From the NCBI RefSeq assembly GCF_003443895.1, contig NZ_QQOA01000037.1, forward strand, positions 1 through 64,000: 64,000 nucleotides of DNA, in the 5' to 3' direction. The notes below the pieces were generated by a model. The model searched no databases. It was not told the DNA's origin and saw nothing but the letters and a program-made list of their open reading frames with translations. Positions 1 to 8,763 of the stretch are shown in pieces (the stretch's first letter is position 1; the number at the start of each line of letters is the position of its first letter). Source of the stretch: Paraburkholderia phosphatilytica (GTDB lineage: Bacteria; Pseudomonadota; Gammaproteobacteria; Burkholderiales; Burkholderiaceae). A program made the position numbers and the translations under genes.

Positions 1-111
1 GATGCCAAAGCGCTTGCACGCGGCGTCGAGCACGCGCACGCCTTCGGGCATCACTTCCGTGCCGATGCCGTCGCCGGGGATGACGGCAATGCGGTAGGTC
101 TTCGATGTCAT
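1..111 (-). CDS. Isopropylmalate/tartrate dehydrogenase family protein, N-terminus only (cut by window edge)
   Basis: Only the first 37 residues are in the window. They begin MTSKTYRIAVIPGDGIGTE, the Rossmann-like N-terminal signature (IPGDGIG) of NAD-dependent isopropylmalate, isocitrate, tartrate and D-malate dehydrogenases. The next residues, through VLDAACKRFGI, fit the tartrate/D-malate branch (TtuC/DmlA) better than LeuB, but that branch call is inference from a short fragment. It starts 32 bp after the cyclase-family gene on the same strand and is probably the last visible gene of the sugar-acid operon. Confidence 0.75.
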   Translation of the reverse strand, partial: MTSKTYRIAVIPGDGIGTEVMPEGVRVLDAACKRFGI

Positions 112-143
112 GGTCAATTCCTTGGAGAGGGGTATTCGTTGGG

Positions 144-1208
144 TCAAACCGTCGCGACCGGCGTCACCGGCGATCCGACCGCGCCCGGCAGACGCAATGG
201 CGGCGCCGTCAGCAGAAAGCTGTTTCGGCCATGCTCGCCGAGCCAGTCCGCGAGTTCGCTCAGGTGCCACAGTTCGCCGAGATACACGCCGAGCCGGAAC
301 AGGCAGAGATCGTGCAACGGATGCGACGCGTAGCGCTCGTTCGTCGTAGGTGCAGCGGGCAGCATTTCGACCGCCGCGTTGTCGGCGATCAGCGCAACGA
401 TTCCGGATTCCACGATCCATCGGCGCAGCGGTTCGTCGCGGCCATCGAGCGCGGCGAAACGCCCTTGCAGGCGCGTCATGTCGGGCGCGCCGCGCATCTC
501 GAGCAGCGCTTCGTCCACGCCCGTGCGCAGGCACACCATGTCGCCGGGCTCGACGACGACCTGCTGCGCGTCCATCGCTTCCTTCAGCTCGCGATAGCCG
601 ACCGCGAGCTGCGCGGTGCCGAACTGCCGCTTCAGGTCGATCATCACGCCGCGGCCCTGCACGCAGGTCACCGCCATGTTCTCGATGCCGAGCTTCTCCG
701 CGCGCGGTGCACGATGCGTTGACGGCTCGCCCGGCTGACGGTAATCGAGCGGACCCACCACGTCTTCGCCCGCACGAAAACCGTTGTAGAACAGCATTTC
801 CGGATTGCCCGTACCGCTTGCGTCGAACCACTGCCCCATGTGCGCGAGGCTATCCCATTGCGTCGAATACTGCAGCGTCAAGTGCACGGTGTCGTCGCAG
901 GTCACGTCGGTCAGACGCGCATCGTCGCGCGACAGCGGGTACGTCATGTTCGGCTTGTCGCCGCGCATCGTCGGCGCGAGCCGCGGCGGCTGACGGCGCG
1001 GATTCATCGCGGTACCGCCGGGGTAGTCGAGCGGCAGGCTCAGGCAGAACGTGCGGCCCTCGCGCACTTCGAGCATGCCTTGCAGCACCTTGCGCGGCGT
1101 CAGCAGATTGAGCCGGCCGAGTTGATCGTCGTGGCCGAAGTCACCCCAGGTCGAATCGTCGGGGCGCCGTGTCCAGCGGCGGTTCTCAGTGGCATTGGCC
1201 GTGCTCAT
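144..1208 (-). CDS. Cyclase family protein (kynurenine formamidase-like hydrolase)
   Basis: A 354-residue protein of the cyclase family (PF04199), metal-dependent hydrolases related to KynB that open amide or lactone bonds. The family metal motif HxGTHxDxxxH appears in the variant form TQWDSLAHMG near residue 120, seen in the longer members of this family. The start is ATG with GAGGAAG about 7 bp upstream. It lies 21 bp after an MFS transporter and 32 bp before the dehydrogenase start, so it is part of the same minus-strand operon. The substrate is unknown; a sugar-acid lactone is plausible from context, but this is inference. Confidence 0.75.
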   Translation of the reverse strand: MSTANATENRRWTRRPDDSTWGDFGHDDQLGRLNLLTPRKVLQGMLEVREGRTFCLSLPLDYPGGTAMNPRRQPPRLAPTMRGDKPNMTYPLSRDDARLTDVTCDDTVHLTLQYSTQWDSLAHMGQWFDASGTGNPEMLFYNGFRAGEDVVGPLDYRQPGEPSTHRAPRAEKLGIENMAVTCVQGRGVMIDLKRQFGTAQLAVGYRELKEAMDAQQVVVEPGDMVCLRTGVDEALLEMRGAPDMTRLQGRFAALDGRDEPLRRWIVESGIVALIADNAAVEMLPAAPTTNERYASHPLHDLCLFRLGVYLGELWHLSELADWLGEHGRNSFLLTAPPLRLPGAVGSPVTPVATV

Positions 1209-1229
1209 CGCGTGCTTCCTCGTGCAGGC

Positions 1230-2540
1230 TCAGCGCGTTGCATTGCCGACCGCCATCAGCGCGTGCTCGTCCGTATTGCGCTCGGTCTCGCCGTCGCTCG
1301 ATTCGCCGCGCGGCATCCAGCGCGACGTGTCGAACACGCTGATCGCGATCAACAGCAGCGCGCCGCCCGCGATGAACGACGCCATGCCGAATTTCAGACC
1401 GAGCGACGGCGTCACCAGCGCGATCGCATACGGCGCGACCACGCTCACGGCCGTCATCGCGTAGCTGATGCCGATACCCGTCGCGCGTCCTTCCACAGGA
1501 AAGCGGCGCGACTGGTACAACGGCATGATGCCGAACAGCCCGTTCGCGAACATGCCCATGCAGAACGCGCCGACTCCTAACAGGAAGTGGCTCGACACCA
1601 TCGTGTAGAGCGCCGTCGACGGAATCACGACACACAGGAACGAGATGATCGTGCGGCGTTCGCCGATGCGGCTCGCCGCATAACCGGAGAGCGGCTTGCC
1701 GATCACCGAGCCGACCGAGTACGCGACCACGAACGGGAAGATCTGGCTCGAATCGAGGTGCTGGATGGTCAACAGGAAGGTCGGATACAGCACCTGTACG
1801 GCCCACAGCATGAAGTTGATCGCCGCGGAGAAGAGCCACGCCTGCACGACGGCGGGATTGAACACGAACACGTCGCGCGCGCTGCGTTTCGTATGCATCT
1901 GCTGCTCGCGCGTCCAGTCCGGCGATTCAGCGATGCCGCGACGCATGAACAACGTGAGCAGCGCCGGCAGCACGCCGAGGAAGAACATCCAGCGCCAGCC
2001 CGTGACCGGAAAGATGAAGTGGAACGCGAGCGCGGCGAGCATGTAGCCGAATTCGTAGCCGGCCACCATGATGCCGGACGCGAGCGGCCGCGCCTTCGCG
2101 GGCACCGTTTCCATCAGCAGCGACACGGAGGCCGTCCATTCGCCGCCGAAACCCGCGCCGAACAGGATGCGCATCACCATGAACGAGCCGTAGCTCCATG
2201 CGAGCCCGCTCAACCCCGCGGCGCACGAGAACCACAGCACGGCGGCCATGAATGCGAGCTTGCGGCCGAAGCGGTCCGCGGCGAGCCCCCAGCCGATCGT
2301 GCCCGCGATCTTCGCGAAGCCGGTGGCGGTGACGACCAGCGCCATCGCCGGCAGCCCGACGTTGAACACCTTGCCGAGATGCGGAATCAGGAACAGCAGG
2401 ATCGTGAAGTCGAACGCATCGAGTGCCCAGCCCGCGGTCGCCGCGAAGATGATCCGCCAGTGTTTGCGCAGTTCGCTCAGTGGCGAGCCTGTCGTTGGCG
2501 CTGCGTCGAGCGCATCGGCCATCATTTCGTTATCCTGCAT
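1230..2540 (-). CDS. MFS transporter (SHS/sialate-lactate type carboxylate permease)
   Basis: A 436-residue twelve-helix major facilitator. The N-terminal region WALDAFDFTILLFLIPHLGK and the loop RFGRKLAF after TM2 resemble the SHS (sialate:H+, lactate) family. It probably imports a monocarboxylate or hydroxy acid into the cytoplasm. The ATG is preceded by GGAGACAGGAT. It sits 62 bp after the aldolase gene and 21 bp before the cyclase gene. It is the second MFS carrier of the operon and is clearly of a different subfamily from the one at 3390-4727. Confidence 0.8.
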   Translation of the reverse strand: MQDNEMMADALDAAPTTGSPLSELRKHWRIIFAATAGWALDAFDFTILLFLIPHLGKVFNVGLPAMALVVTATGFAKIAGTIGWGLAADRFGRKLAFMAAVLWFSCAAGLSGLAWSYGSFMVMRILFGAGFGGEWTASVSLLMETVPAKARPLASGIMVAGYEFGYMLAALAFHFIFPVTGWRWMFFLGVLPALLTLFMRRGIAESPDWTREQQMHTKRSARDVFVFNPAVVQAWLFSAAINFMLWAVQVLYPTFLLTIQHLDSSQIFPFVVAYSVGSVIGKPLSGYAASRIGERRTIISFLCVVIPSTALYTMVSSHFLLGVGAFCMGMFANGLFGIMPLYQSRRFPVEGRATGIGISYAMTAVSVVAPYAIALVTPSLGLKFGMASFIAGGALLLIAISVFDTSRWMPRGESSDGETERNTDEHALMAVGNATR

Positions 2541-2602
2541 ATCCTGTCTCCATCATCGTTATCCGACTGTGCGCCGGGTGCATACCGCATGAAGCGCTTA
2601 CC

Positions 2603-3421
2603 TCAGGCTGGCATGCGAACGTCCGCGAAATCGCGCGCCAGTTTGCGCGCCGCGTTCGCGAACATCAGGATGTCGACGCCCGTCGCGACGTAGGTGCAGC
2701 CGAGTTCGAGATAGTGCCGTGCGAGCGCCGGATCCGACGTCAGCGTGCCGGCCGCTTTGCCCGACGCGACGATCGTGCAGATCGCGCCATCGATCGCCTG
2801 CTGCACGTCTGGATGCGCGGGCTTGCCGCGATGTCCCATCGACGCGGCAAGATCCGCGGGCCCGATGAACACGCCGTCCACGCCATCCACCGCGCAGATC
2901 GCGTCGAGATTGCCGAGCGCCGTGGCGGTCTCCGCCTGCACCAGCAGGCAGACTTCGCTATCGGCAATATCGAGGTAGTCGGTGCGCGAACTCCAGCGCG
3001 ACGCGCGCCCGACCGCGCTGCCCACGCCGCGAATACCGTGCGGCGGATAGCGCACGGCCGCAACCAGCGCGCGCGCCTGTTCCGCGGTATCGACCATCGG
3101 CACCAGCAGATTGCGCGCGCCGATGTCGAGCAGGCGCTTGAGCAGCGCCGGGTCGCCCGTCACCGGGCGCACCACCGGCTCCGCACCGTACGGCGCCACC
3201 GCCTGCAGCTGCGCGAGCGTGGTGCGCACGTCGTTCGGCGCGTGTTCGTTGTCGATCAGCAGCCAGTCGAAGCCCGCGGTCGCGCTCACTTCGGCGAGAT
3301 AGGCATCCGCCATCGAGAGCCAGAAGCCGATCTGCTTGCGGCGCGCCGCGAGCGCGGCCTTGAACGGGTTGATGGATTGAGACACGGCTTCAGGGACTGA
3401 CGTCGGCATTTCGTTGCTCAT
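2603..3421 (-). CDS. HpcH/HpaI family aldolase (GarL/HpaI-like)
   Basis: A 272-residue class II aldolase of the HpcH/HpaI family, the group that cleaves 2-keto-3-deoxy or 5-keto-4-deoxy sugar acids to pyruvate plus an aldehyde. Diagnostic stretches are WLLIDNEHAPND near residue 45, RYPPHGIRGVG near 125 and GVFIGPADLAASMG near 170, with the metal-binding glutamate in LVQAE near 150. I use the ATG at 3421; a TTG lies two codons upstream. The start overlaps the end of the MFS gene by 32 bp, which suggests translational coupling. With the UxaA/GarD-type dehydratase in the operon, the likely substrate is 5-keto-4-deoxyglucarate (GarL role), by inference. Confidence 0.85.
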   Translation of the reverse strand: MSNEMPTSVPEAVSQSINPFKAALAARRKQIGFWLSMADAYLAEVSATAGFDWLLIDNEHAPNDVRTTLAQLQAVAPYGAEPVVRPVTGDPALLKRLLDIGARNLLVPMVDTAEQARALVAAVRYPPHGIRGVGSAVGRASRWSSRTDYLDIADSEVCLLVQAETATALGNLDAICAVDGVDGVFIGPADLAASMGHRGKPAHPDVQQAIDGAICTIVASGKAAGTLTSDPALARHYLELGCTYVATGVDILMFANAARKLARDFADVRMPA

Positions 3422-4727
3422 GAACAAGGGACTCCGCTGGACGGCCGTCGAACCGGATCGGTTCGACCTTGCCGAGGAGGAACAGGTAGTTGAGAATCGC
3501 GATGCCGATCAGCACCGACGAAAAGACGAGCGCGGGCACGAACGAACCCGTCGCACCGACGATCGCGCCTGTGACGATGGGGCCGATCACGCCGCCGATG
3601 TTCGATACCGTGTTCTGCACGCCGGCCACCATCGATACCGCGTTCGGCGGCGCAACGTCGCCCGGCAGCGCCCACACCTGTGACGCCGCGACGGTCGTGC
3701 CCGACTTCGCGATGCACAGCAGCAGCACCGCCATCGCCGCCGAATGCGCGAACGCGGCGAGCCCGATGCTCGACGCCATCAAGAGGCCGATCACGAGAAA
3801 CAACTTGCGCGTCGCGGTCAGCGACAGCCGGCCGGATGCATACACGCGATCCGACGCCCAGCCCGCCAGCACCTCGACGACGATCGAAGCGAGCAGCGGC
3901 AGCGACGCCATCCAGCCCATCTCCATCACCGTGAGACCGCGCGCCTTGATCAGGTAAGTCGGCAGCCACGTGATGAAGAAATACGAGTTGTAGTTGATCA
4001 TGAAGAAGCCGATGCACATCGCCCAGATGTTGCGATGGGCGAGCAGCCGGCGCCAGTCGGGCCGAGCCGCATCGGCCGCGGACTGCGCAGTCCGTCCGCG
4101 TTCGATGTGCGCGAGTTCGCTCGCGCTGACGCGCGGATGCCTGGCCGGCGAATCGGTAAAGCTCAGTTGCCACACGACGAACCACACGATGCCTAGCAGC
4201 CCGGTGAGCACGAACGTGAGCTTCCAGTCGAAGGCCGCGAGCATCCATGCGATCAGCGGCAACGCGATCGCTCCGCCGAGCTTCGAGCCGCTATCGAAAA
4301 TACCCGCTACCGTCGCGCGTTCTTCGCGCGGAAACCAGCGCGTCGCGATGCCCGCGTTGCTCGGATAGGCGCCGGCCTCGCCGACGCCGAGCGCGACGCG
4401 CAACGCCACGAGCGAGCGAAACCCGTTCGCAATGCCCGTTGCCGCCGTTGCGAGCGACCACCAGAACACTGCGAAACCCAGCACCTTCTTCTGCCCGAAG
4501 CGGTCGGCAAGCATGCCGGCTGGCAACTGCAGCAGCGCATACGACCAGAAGAACGCCGACATCACGACGCCCATCTCGACCGCACCCAGATGAAACTCCG
4601 ACTGGATCCGCGGCGCAGCGGCGGACAGCACCGTGCGATCGATATAGTTGATCGCGATCGCCGACCACATCAGCCCGGCGACCCACCATCGCACGTTCGA
4701 GCGGCCTCGTCCTTGTGCGCTATGCAT
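3390..4727 (-). CDS. MFS transporter, ACS family (glucarate/galactarate-type)
   Basis: A 445-residue facilitator of the anion:cation symporter family, which includes GudP, GarP and ExuT sugar-acid:H+ symporters. Supporting motifs are INYIDRTVLSAAAP in TM1, MLADRFGQKKVLG after TM2 and GVGEAGAYPSNAGIATRWFP in TM4, the classic ACS signature. The ATG has TTGGAG 8 bp upstream. It is located between the dehydratase (81 bp gap) and the aldolase (overlapping), so it is the best candidate for importing the hexarate or altronate metabolised by its neighbours. Confidence 0.87.
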   Translation of the reverse strand: MHSAQGRGRSNVRWWVAGLMWSAIAINYIDRTVLSAAAPRIQSEFHLGAVEMGVVMSAFFWSYALLQLPAGMLADRFGQKKVLGFAVFWWSLATAATGIANGFRSLVALRVALGVGEAGAYPSNAGIATRWFPREERATVAGIFDSGSKLGGAIALPLIAWMLAAFDWKLTFVLTGLLGIVWFVVWQLSFTDSPARHPRVSASELAHIERGRTAQSAADAARPDWRRLLAHRNIWAMCIGFFMINYNSYFFITWLPTYLIKARGLTVMEMGWMASLPLLASIVVEVLAGWASDRVYASGRLSLTATRKLFLVIGLLMASSIGLAAFAHSAAMAVLLLCIAKSGTTVAASQVWALPGDVAPPNAVSMVAGVQNTVSNIGGVIGPIVTGAIVGATGSFVPALVFSSVLIGIAILNYLFLLGKVEPIRFDGRPAESLVHEQRNADVSP

Positions 4728-4808
4728 CCGTTGTCTCCAATGTCCGTTTATTTATGGTGTGCGCTACGTTCGCATCATGAGCCGACGCTGCGAGATGCAG
4801 CAACGTGG

Positions 4809-6362
4809 TCAGCTCACGATACCCATGTGCCAGGGCACGAATTCGTTGTCGCCGAGGCCCAGCAGTTCGCTCTTCGTGCGTTCGCCCGATGCCGCGCGCA
4901 CGATGCAATCGAAGATGTCCTGCCCCATCGCTTCGATCGACCGTTCGCCGTCCAGCACGAGCCCGCAGTTGATGTCCATGTCTTCTTCGAGCCGCGCGAA
5001 CATCGGCGTGTTGCTCGCAAGCTTTAGCGTCGGCGCGGGCTTCGAGCCGAACATCGAGCCGCGTCCGGTCGTGAAGCAGATCAGGTTCGCGCCGCTCGCG
5101 ATCTGCCCGGTGACCGCGACCGGATCGTAGCCCGGCGAATCCATGAACACGAAGCCCGCGCGATCGATCGGTTCGGCGTATTCGTACACCGCCTGCAACG
5201 GCGTGGTGCCGCCCTTCATCGCGGAGCCGAGCGACTTCTCGAAGATGTTCGCAAGGCCGCCCTGCTGGTTGCCCGGCCCGACCACGCCATTGAACTGGCC
5301 GTTGTGGCCGCGCGTATAGCGCTCCCACCACGCGAGCCGGTCGAGCAGTTTCTGGCCCACTTCCGGCGTGACCGCGCGGCGCGTCAGCATGTATTCGACA
5401 CCATGAATTTCAGGTGTTTCCGACAGGATCGCGGTGCCGCCATGACGCACCAGCAGGTCCATCGCGGCACCGAGCGCCGGGTTCGCGGTGATGCCCGAGA
5501 AGCCGTCCGAGCCGCCGCATTCGAGGCCGATCTTCAGATGACTGACGGGCACCGGCGTGCGCGCGACGTCGTTCGCGGCGGGCAGCATCTGCTGGATCGC
5601 GGCGATGCCCGCTGCGATGGTCGCGCGGGTGCCGCCTTCGTTCTGCATCACGAGCGCATGCACCGACTTGCCGGTCTTGAGTCCTTGCGAATCGAGCAGA
5701 TCGGCGACCTGATTGCGCTCGCAGCCGAGCCCGACGATCAGCACGCCGGCCAGGTTCGGATGCCGCGCATAACCGGCGAGTGTGCGGCGCAGCACATCGA
5801 AATGCTCGCTCGGCGACGACATGCCGCAACCGCTCGTCTGCGCGAAGGCCACCACGCCATCCACGTTCGGATACGCGCGCAGGCGTTCCGGCGTGAACCA
5901 GTCGGCGATATGGCGGATCACGGTGGACGAACAGTTGACCGACGCGAGAATGCCGATGAAGTTGCGCGTCGCGACGCGGCCATCGGGCCGCACGATGCCG
6001 TTGAAGGTAGCGCGCTGCGCCTCGGGCACGTAGTCGACCGGCTTCACGTCGAGACCGAAGCCGGGATCGCGCTCGAAATCGACGAGGGTGATGTTGTGGG
6101 TGTGGACGTGCTCGCCCGCTTCGATGTCGCGCGCGGCCACGCCGATCACGGTGTCGTATTTGCGGACCGGTTCGCCGGCCGCGATGCGCGCGGCCGCGAC
6201 CTTGTGACCCGCCGCGACCTGCGCGCGCAGCCGCACCGTGCTGCCGCCGACCGACACCTGCTGGCCGATGGTGAGCGCTTCGCGCGCGATCAGCACGTTG
6301 TCACGCGGGTTGAGCCGGAGCAGCTGCCCGCTTGCGGCTTCGAAGGAATTGGCCTGCAACAT
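4809..6362 (-). CDS. UxaA-family sugar-acid dehydratase (altronate/galactarate dehydratase type)
   Basis: A 517-residue member of the UxaA/GarD family. The N-terminal ~95 residues form a SAF-type domain (NVLIAREALTIG, QVAAGHKVA), followed by the large iron-dependent dehydratase domain with RNFIGILASVNC, TSGCGMSSPSEHFD, GLGCERNQ, GLECGGSDGFSGITANPALG and FTTGRGSMFG. The family removes water from D-altronate or galactarate to give 2-keto-3-deoxy or 5-keto-4-deoxy acids. I prefer ATG at 6362 (GGAGAC upstream) over GTG at 6377. It is the first gene of the minus-strand operon and faces the LacI regulator. The HpaI-type aldolase favours a GarD-like role, but altronate cannot be excluded. Confidence 0.87.
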   Translation of the reverse strand: MLQANSFEAASGQLLRLNPRDNVLIAREALTIGQQVSVGGSTVRLRAQVAAGHKVAAARIAAGEPVRKYDTVIGVAARDIEAGEHVHTHNITLVDFERDPGFGLDVKPVDYVPEAQRATFNGIVRPDGRVATRNFIGILASVNCSSTVIRHIADWFTPERLRAYPNVDGVVAFAQTSGCGMSSPSEHFDVLRRTLAGYARHPNLAGVLIVGLGCERNQVADLLDSQGLKTGKSVHALVMQNEGGTRATIAAGIAAIQQMLPAANDVARTPVPVSHLKIGLECGGSDGFSGITANPALGAAMDLLVRHGGTAILSETPEIHGVEYMLTRRAVTPEVGQKLLDRLAWWERYTRGHNGQFNGVVGPGNQQGGLANIFEKSLGSAMKGGTTPLQAVYEYAEPIDRAGFVFMDSPGYDPVAVTGQIASGANLICFTTGRGSMFGSKPAPTLKLASNTPMFARLEEDMDINCGLVLDGERSIEAMGQDIFDCIVRAASGERTKSELLGLGDNEFVPWHMGIVS

Positions 6363-6421
6363 TCGGCGTGTCTCCACGGGCCGCGGCGGTGGGGTCGCGC
6401 AGCCGGTTTGTTCTGGAACTT

Positions 6422-6450
6422 ATGTTACCGGTATATGTAACCGGTAACAT
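6422..6450. promoter_or_regulatory. Double GntR-type operator between dehydratase and LacI regulator
   Basis: Two overlapping copies of the gluconate-repressor operator (E. coli GntR consensus ATGTTACCGGTAACAT). The left copy at 6422-6437 is ATGTTACCGGTATATG. The right copy at 6435-6450 is ATGTAACCGGTAACAT, a near-perfect palindrome. The whole 29 bp is itself almost palindromic. It sits about 60 bp upstream of the dehydratase start and 70 bp upstream of the regulator start, so one repressor could control both divergent units. The match to the GntR consensus is visible; the assignment to the adjacent regulator is inference. Confidence 0.75.
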
Positions 6451-6519
6451 GTGTGCCATCGTAGTACGCTTTTGGGATAATTGCCAGCACTCTTTGCGCC
6501 GACAGGAACCGCCGCCGCC

Positions 6520-7572
6520 GTGACCAAAACTTCGACAGAACTCGACCTGCCGGCCGCCGCCGGCGTTCCGCGGCGCGCCCGCCGCAGTACCGGCCGCGTC
6601 ACGCTGAGCGATCTGGCCAGGCTGACCGGGGTGACGAAAGTCACGGTATCGCGCGCGCTCAACAGCCCCGAGCTCGTGTCGAGCGAAACGCTCGAACGGG
6701 TTCGCGAGGCCGTGCGGCAGACCGGCTACACGCCCGACCTGATCGCGGGATCGCTCGCATCGAACCGCAGCCGCCTCGTGGTCGCGCTGATTCCCGCGAT
6801 GGCGGGCAGCGTGTTCCAGGAAACGGTCGCGGCGCTGACCGCCGAACTCGCGGCGGCGGGCTACCAGCTGCTGCTCGGGCAAAGCGGCTACGACGAATCG
6901 CGCGAGGAGGCGCTGCTCGACGCGATCATCGGCCGGCGGCCGGCGGGTATCGTGCTGACAGGCGTCGTGCATTCGGAGGCGTCGCGGCAGAAGCTGCGCG
7001 CGGCGGGCATACCCGTCGTGGAGACATGGGACATCACGCGCTCGCCGCTCGACATGCTGATCGGCTTCTCGCATCAACAGGTGGGCGAAGCGGCGGCGCG
7101 CTATCTGCGCGAACGCGGCGCACAGCGTCCGGCAATCGTCACGCCGGGCGACCGCCGTGCGAAGCTGCGCGCGGATGCGTTCATCGATGCGTTCGAGGGC
7201 GGCTGGAGCATCCCGGTCATGTCGGTGGCGTCCCCCGCCAATCTCGGCGACGGCCGGCGCGCGCTCGCGCGTCTGCTCGACGATCATCCGTCGATCGATG
7301 CGGTGTTCTGCGGCGCCGACATCATGGCGCTGGGCGTGCTGATGGAAGCGCGTTACCGCAAGGTCGACGTGCCGACGCGGATGAAAGTGATCGGCTACGG
7401 CGACCAGAATTTCGCCGGCGACACCGACCCGCCGCTGACGACGATCCGCATCGACGGCACGCGCATCGGCAAGCTCGCCGCGTCGATGCTGATCGCGAAG
7501 ATCGAAACCGGCGCGCAGAAGCAGCGCAAGGTGGACGTCGGCTTCACGCTGATCGAACGCGGCTCCGCGTAA
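6520..7572 (+). CDS. LacI-family transcriptional regulator (GntR gluconate-repressor type)
   Basis: A 350-residue LacI/GalR repressor. The helix-turn-helix is at residues ~23-45 (VTLSDLARLTGVTKVTVSRA), followed by the hinge NRSRLVVALIPAM and a periplasmic-binding-protein-like sensor domain ending in VGFTLIERGSA. The C-terminal signature VIGYGDQNFAGDTDPPLTT is typical of the GntR (gluconate) subgroup. I use GTG at 6520 with AGGAACC upstream; a TTG at 6481 would add 13 residues. It diverges from the sugar-acid operon, and the double GntR-like operator between them supports autoregulation plus control of the operon by an aldonate or aldarate. Confidence 0.87.
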   Translation: MTKTSTELDLPAAAGVPRRARRSTGRVTLSDLARLTGVTKVTVSRALNSPELVSSETLERVREAVRQTGYTPDLIAGSLASNRSRLVVALIPAMAGSVFQETVAALTAELAAAGYQLLLGQSGYDESREEALLDAIIGRRPAGIVLTGVVHSEASRQKLRAAGIPVVETWDITRSPLDMLIGFSHQQVGEAAARYLRERGAQRPAIVTPGDRRAKLRADAFIDAFEGGWSIPVMSVASPANLGDGRRALARLLDDHPSIDAVFCGADIMALGVLMEARYRKVDVPTRMKVIGYGDQNFAGDTDPPLTTIRIDGTRIGKLAASMLIAKIETGAQKQRKVDVGFTLIERGSA

Positions 7573-7623
7573 GCGGCGCGACGCCGACGTCGGCCCACGC
7601 GCGGGCTGGCCGTATTAGCCGCG

Positions 7624-8517
7624 CTATCCGTGCGAAAGCGCGGACCCGACGCCGCGCGCCGCGTTGCCGTTGTAATAGCTGAGATCGGGGCTCGTCAGAA
7701 GGCGCGTCATGTGCGGCCCGTGCGTGTGCAGCTTCGCGCGCTCCAGACACTCTTTCTTGCCGCGCAGGCAATCGGTAGCCTCGAGTTGCGGATGATCCTG
7801 CATGGACGGCGCTTCCGCGGCGCTCGGCCAGTGATGGCACACGAGGCTCAGCGCATCGCACGAGTTGCGATAACGCGGATGCACCGGCTCGCGCTCGGGC
7901 ATGTCGATCACCGCCCGGCGTCCAAACCGCTCCACCACCGCGCGATACAGCACCTTCTCCAGAAACGCGTCGTCCTCCACTTCCAGCGACGACACCGTCC
8001 GCAGCAGCTCAGGCGTGCACTTCGCGATGAAGAACTGCGTCGAGATCGACTTGCGCTCGCGAATGCCGTAGCGCACGCCAAGCGGCCGCAGCACGGTCGC
8101 GAGCCGCGCGCGCAGACGCCTGCGAAGTTCCGGCGAGCGACGCCATTCCGGCAGGCGGTCCGTGCTCCACGACGACGCGGCAATCAACGCGGCGGGGTCC
8201 TGCTCGAGCCGCTCGATGTAACGCAGCAGCACGTTCTGGTCGAACACCCAGGTGTCGGCTTCGAGATGGATCACGTAATCCGCCTGAAATGCGTCGACGG
8301 CGCCCTGCATCGACGCCACCAGCAGATCGAGCGCGCCGCGCGTGAGCGGCCTGGGTTCGCGCCGCACCAGCACGTCCTCGATATAGCGCGTATAGCCGGG
8401 ATCCGCGCACGCGTGCACGACCGGCCACTTATGCGCCCAGTTCAGCTTGACGATCTCCATCGAGATGCGCGCGCAATCGGTGCGATTGAACGAAGTCAGA
8501 CAGATGACGACCTGCAT
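7624..8517 (-). CDS. Putative GT-A fold glycosyltransferase
   Basis: A 297-residue protein that begins like a glycosyltransferase catalytic domain: MQVVICLTSFNRTDCARIS (beta1-alpha1), then DYVIHLEADTWVFDQNVLL around residue 85, where the acidic EAD triad resembles the metal/nucleotide-sugar-binding DXD region. It has no signal peptide or membrane segment. The ATG at 8517 has no strong ribosome binding site, but sequence upstream of it does not look like protein. It is convergent with the LacI gene and divergent from two GT9-type genes. Location beside flhDC suggests surface or flagellin glycosylation, which is inference only. Confidence 0.55.
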   Translation of the reverse strand: MQVVICLTSFNRTDCARISMEIVKLNWAHKWPVVHACADPGYTRYIEDVLVRREPRPLTRGALDLLVASMQGAVDAFQADYVIHLEADTWVFDQNVLLRYIERLEQDPAALIAASSWSTDRLPEWRRSPELRRRLRARLATVLRPLGVRYGIRERKSISTQFFIAKCTPELLRTVSSLEVEDDAFLEKVLYRAVVERFGRRAVIDMPEREPVHPRYRNSCDALSLVCHHWPSAAEAPSMQDHPQLEATDCLRGKKECLERAKLHTHGPHMTRLLTSPDLSYYNGNAARGVGSALSHG

Positions 8518-8763
8518 GGGCAACGGGGTCCGCTGAACGAAAACCGGCACATGGTGCACGAAAGCGCATGCCCCGAACGGGTGCCGACGCTTACCGCAGA
8601 TTACGACACCCCTCCCGCGTAGCTGCCGCACACCCGCCTGTATGGCTCCTCGCGCCGCAGAGCGCGGACACACGCCCGAAATACGTCGCAAGAGAACGGC
8701 AATCTGCCGTAGCAATGCCTATGGCACCATGCGCGGCAAACCAGTTCAGACTGCATCGCCCGT

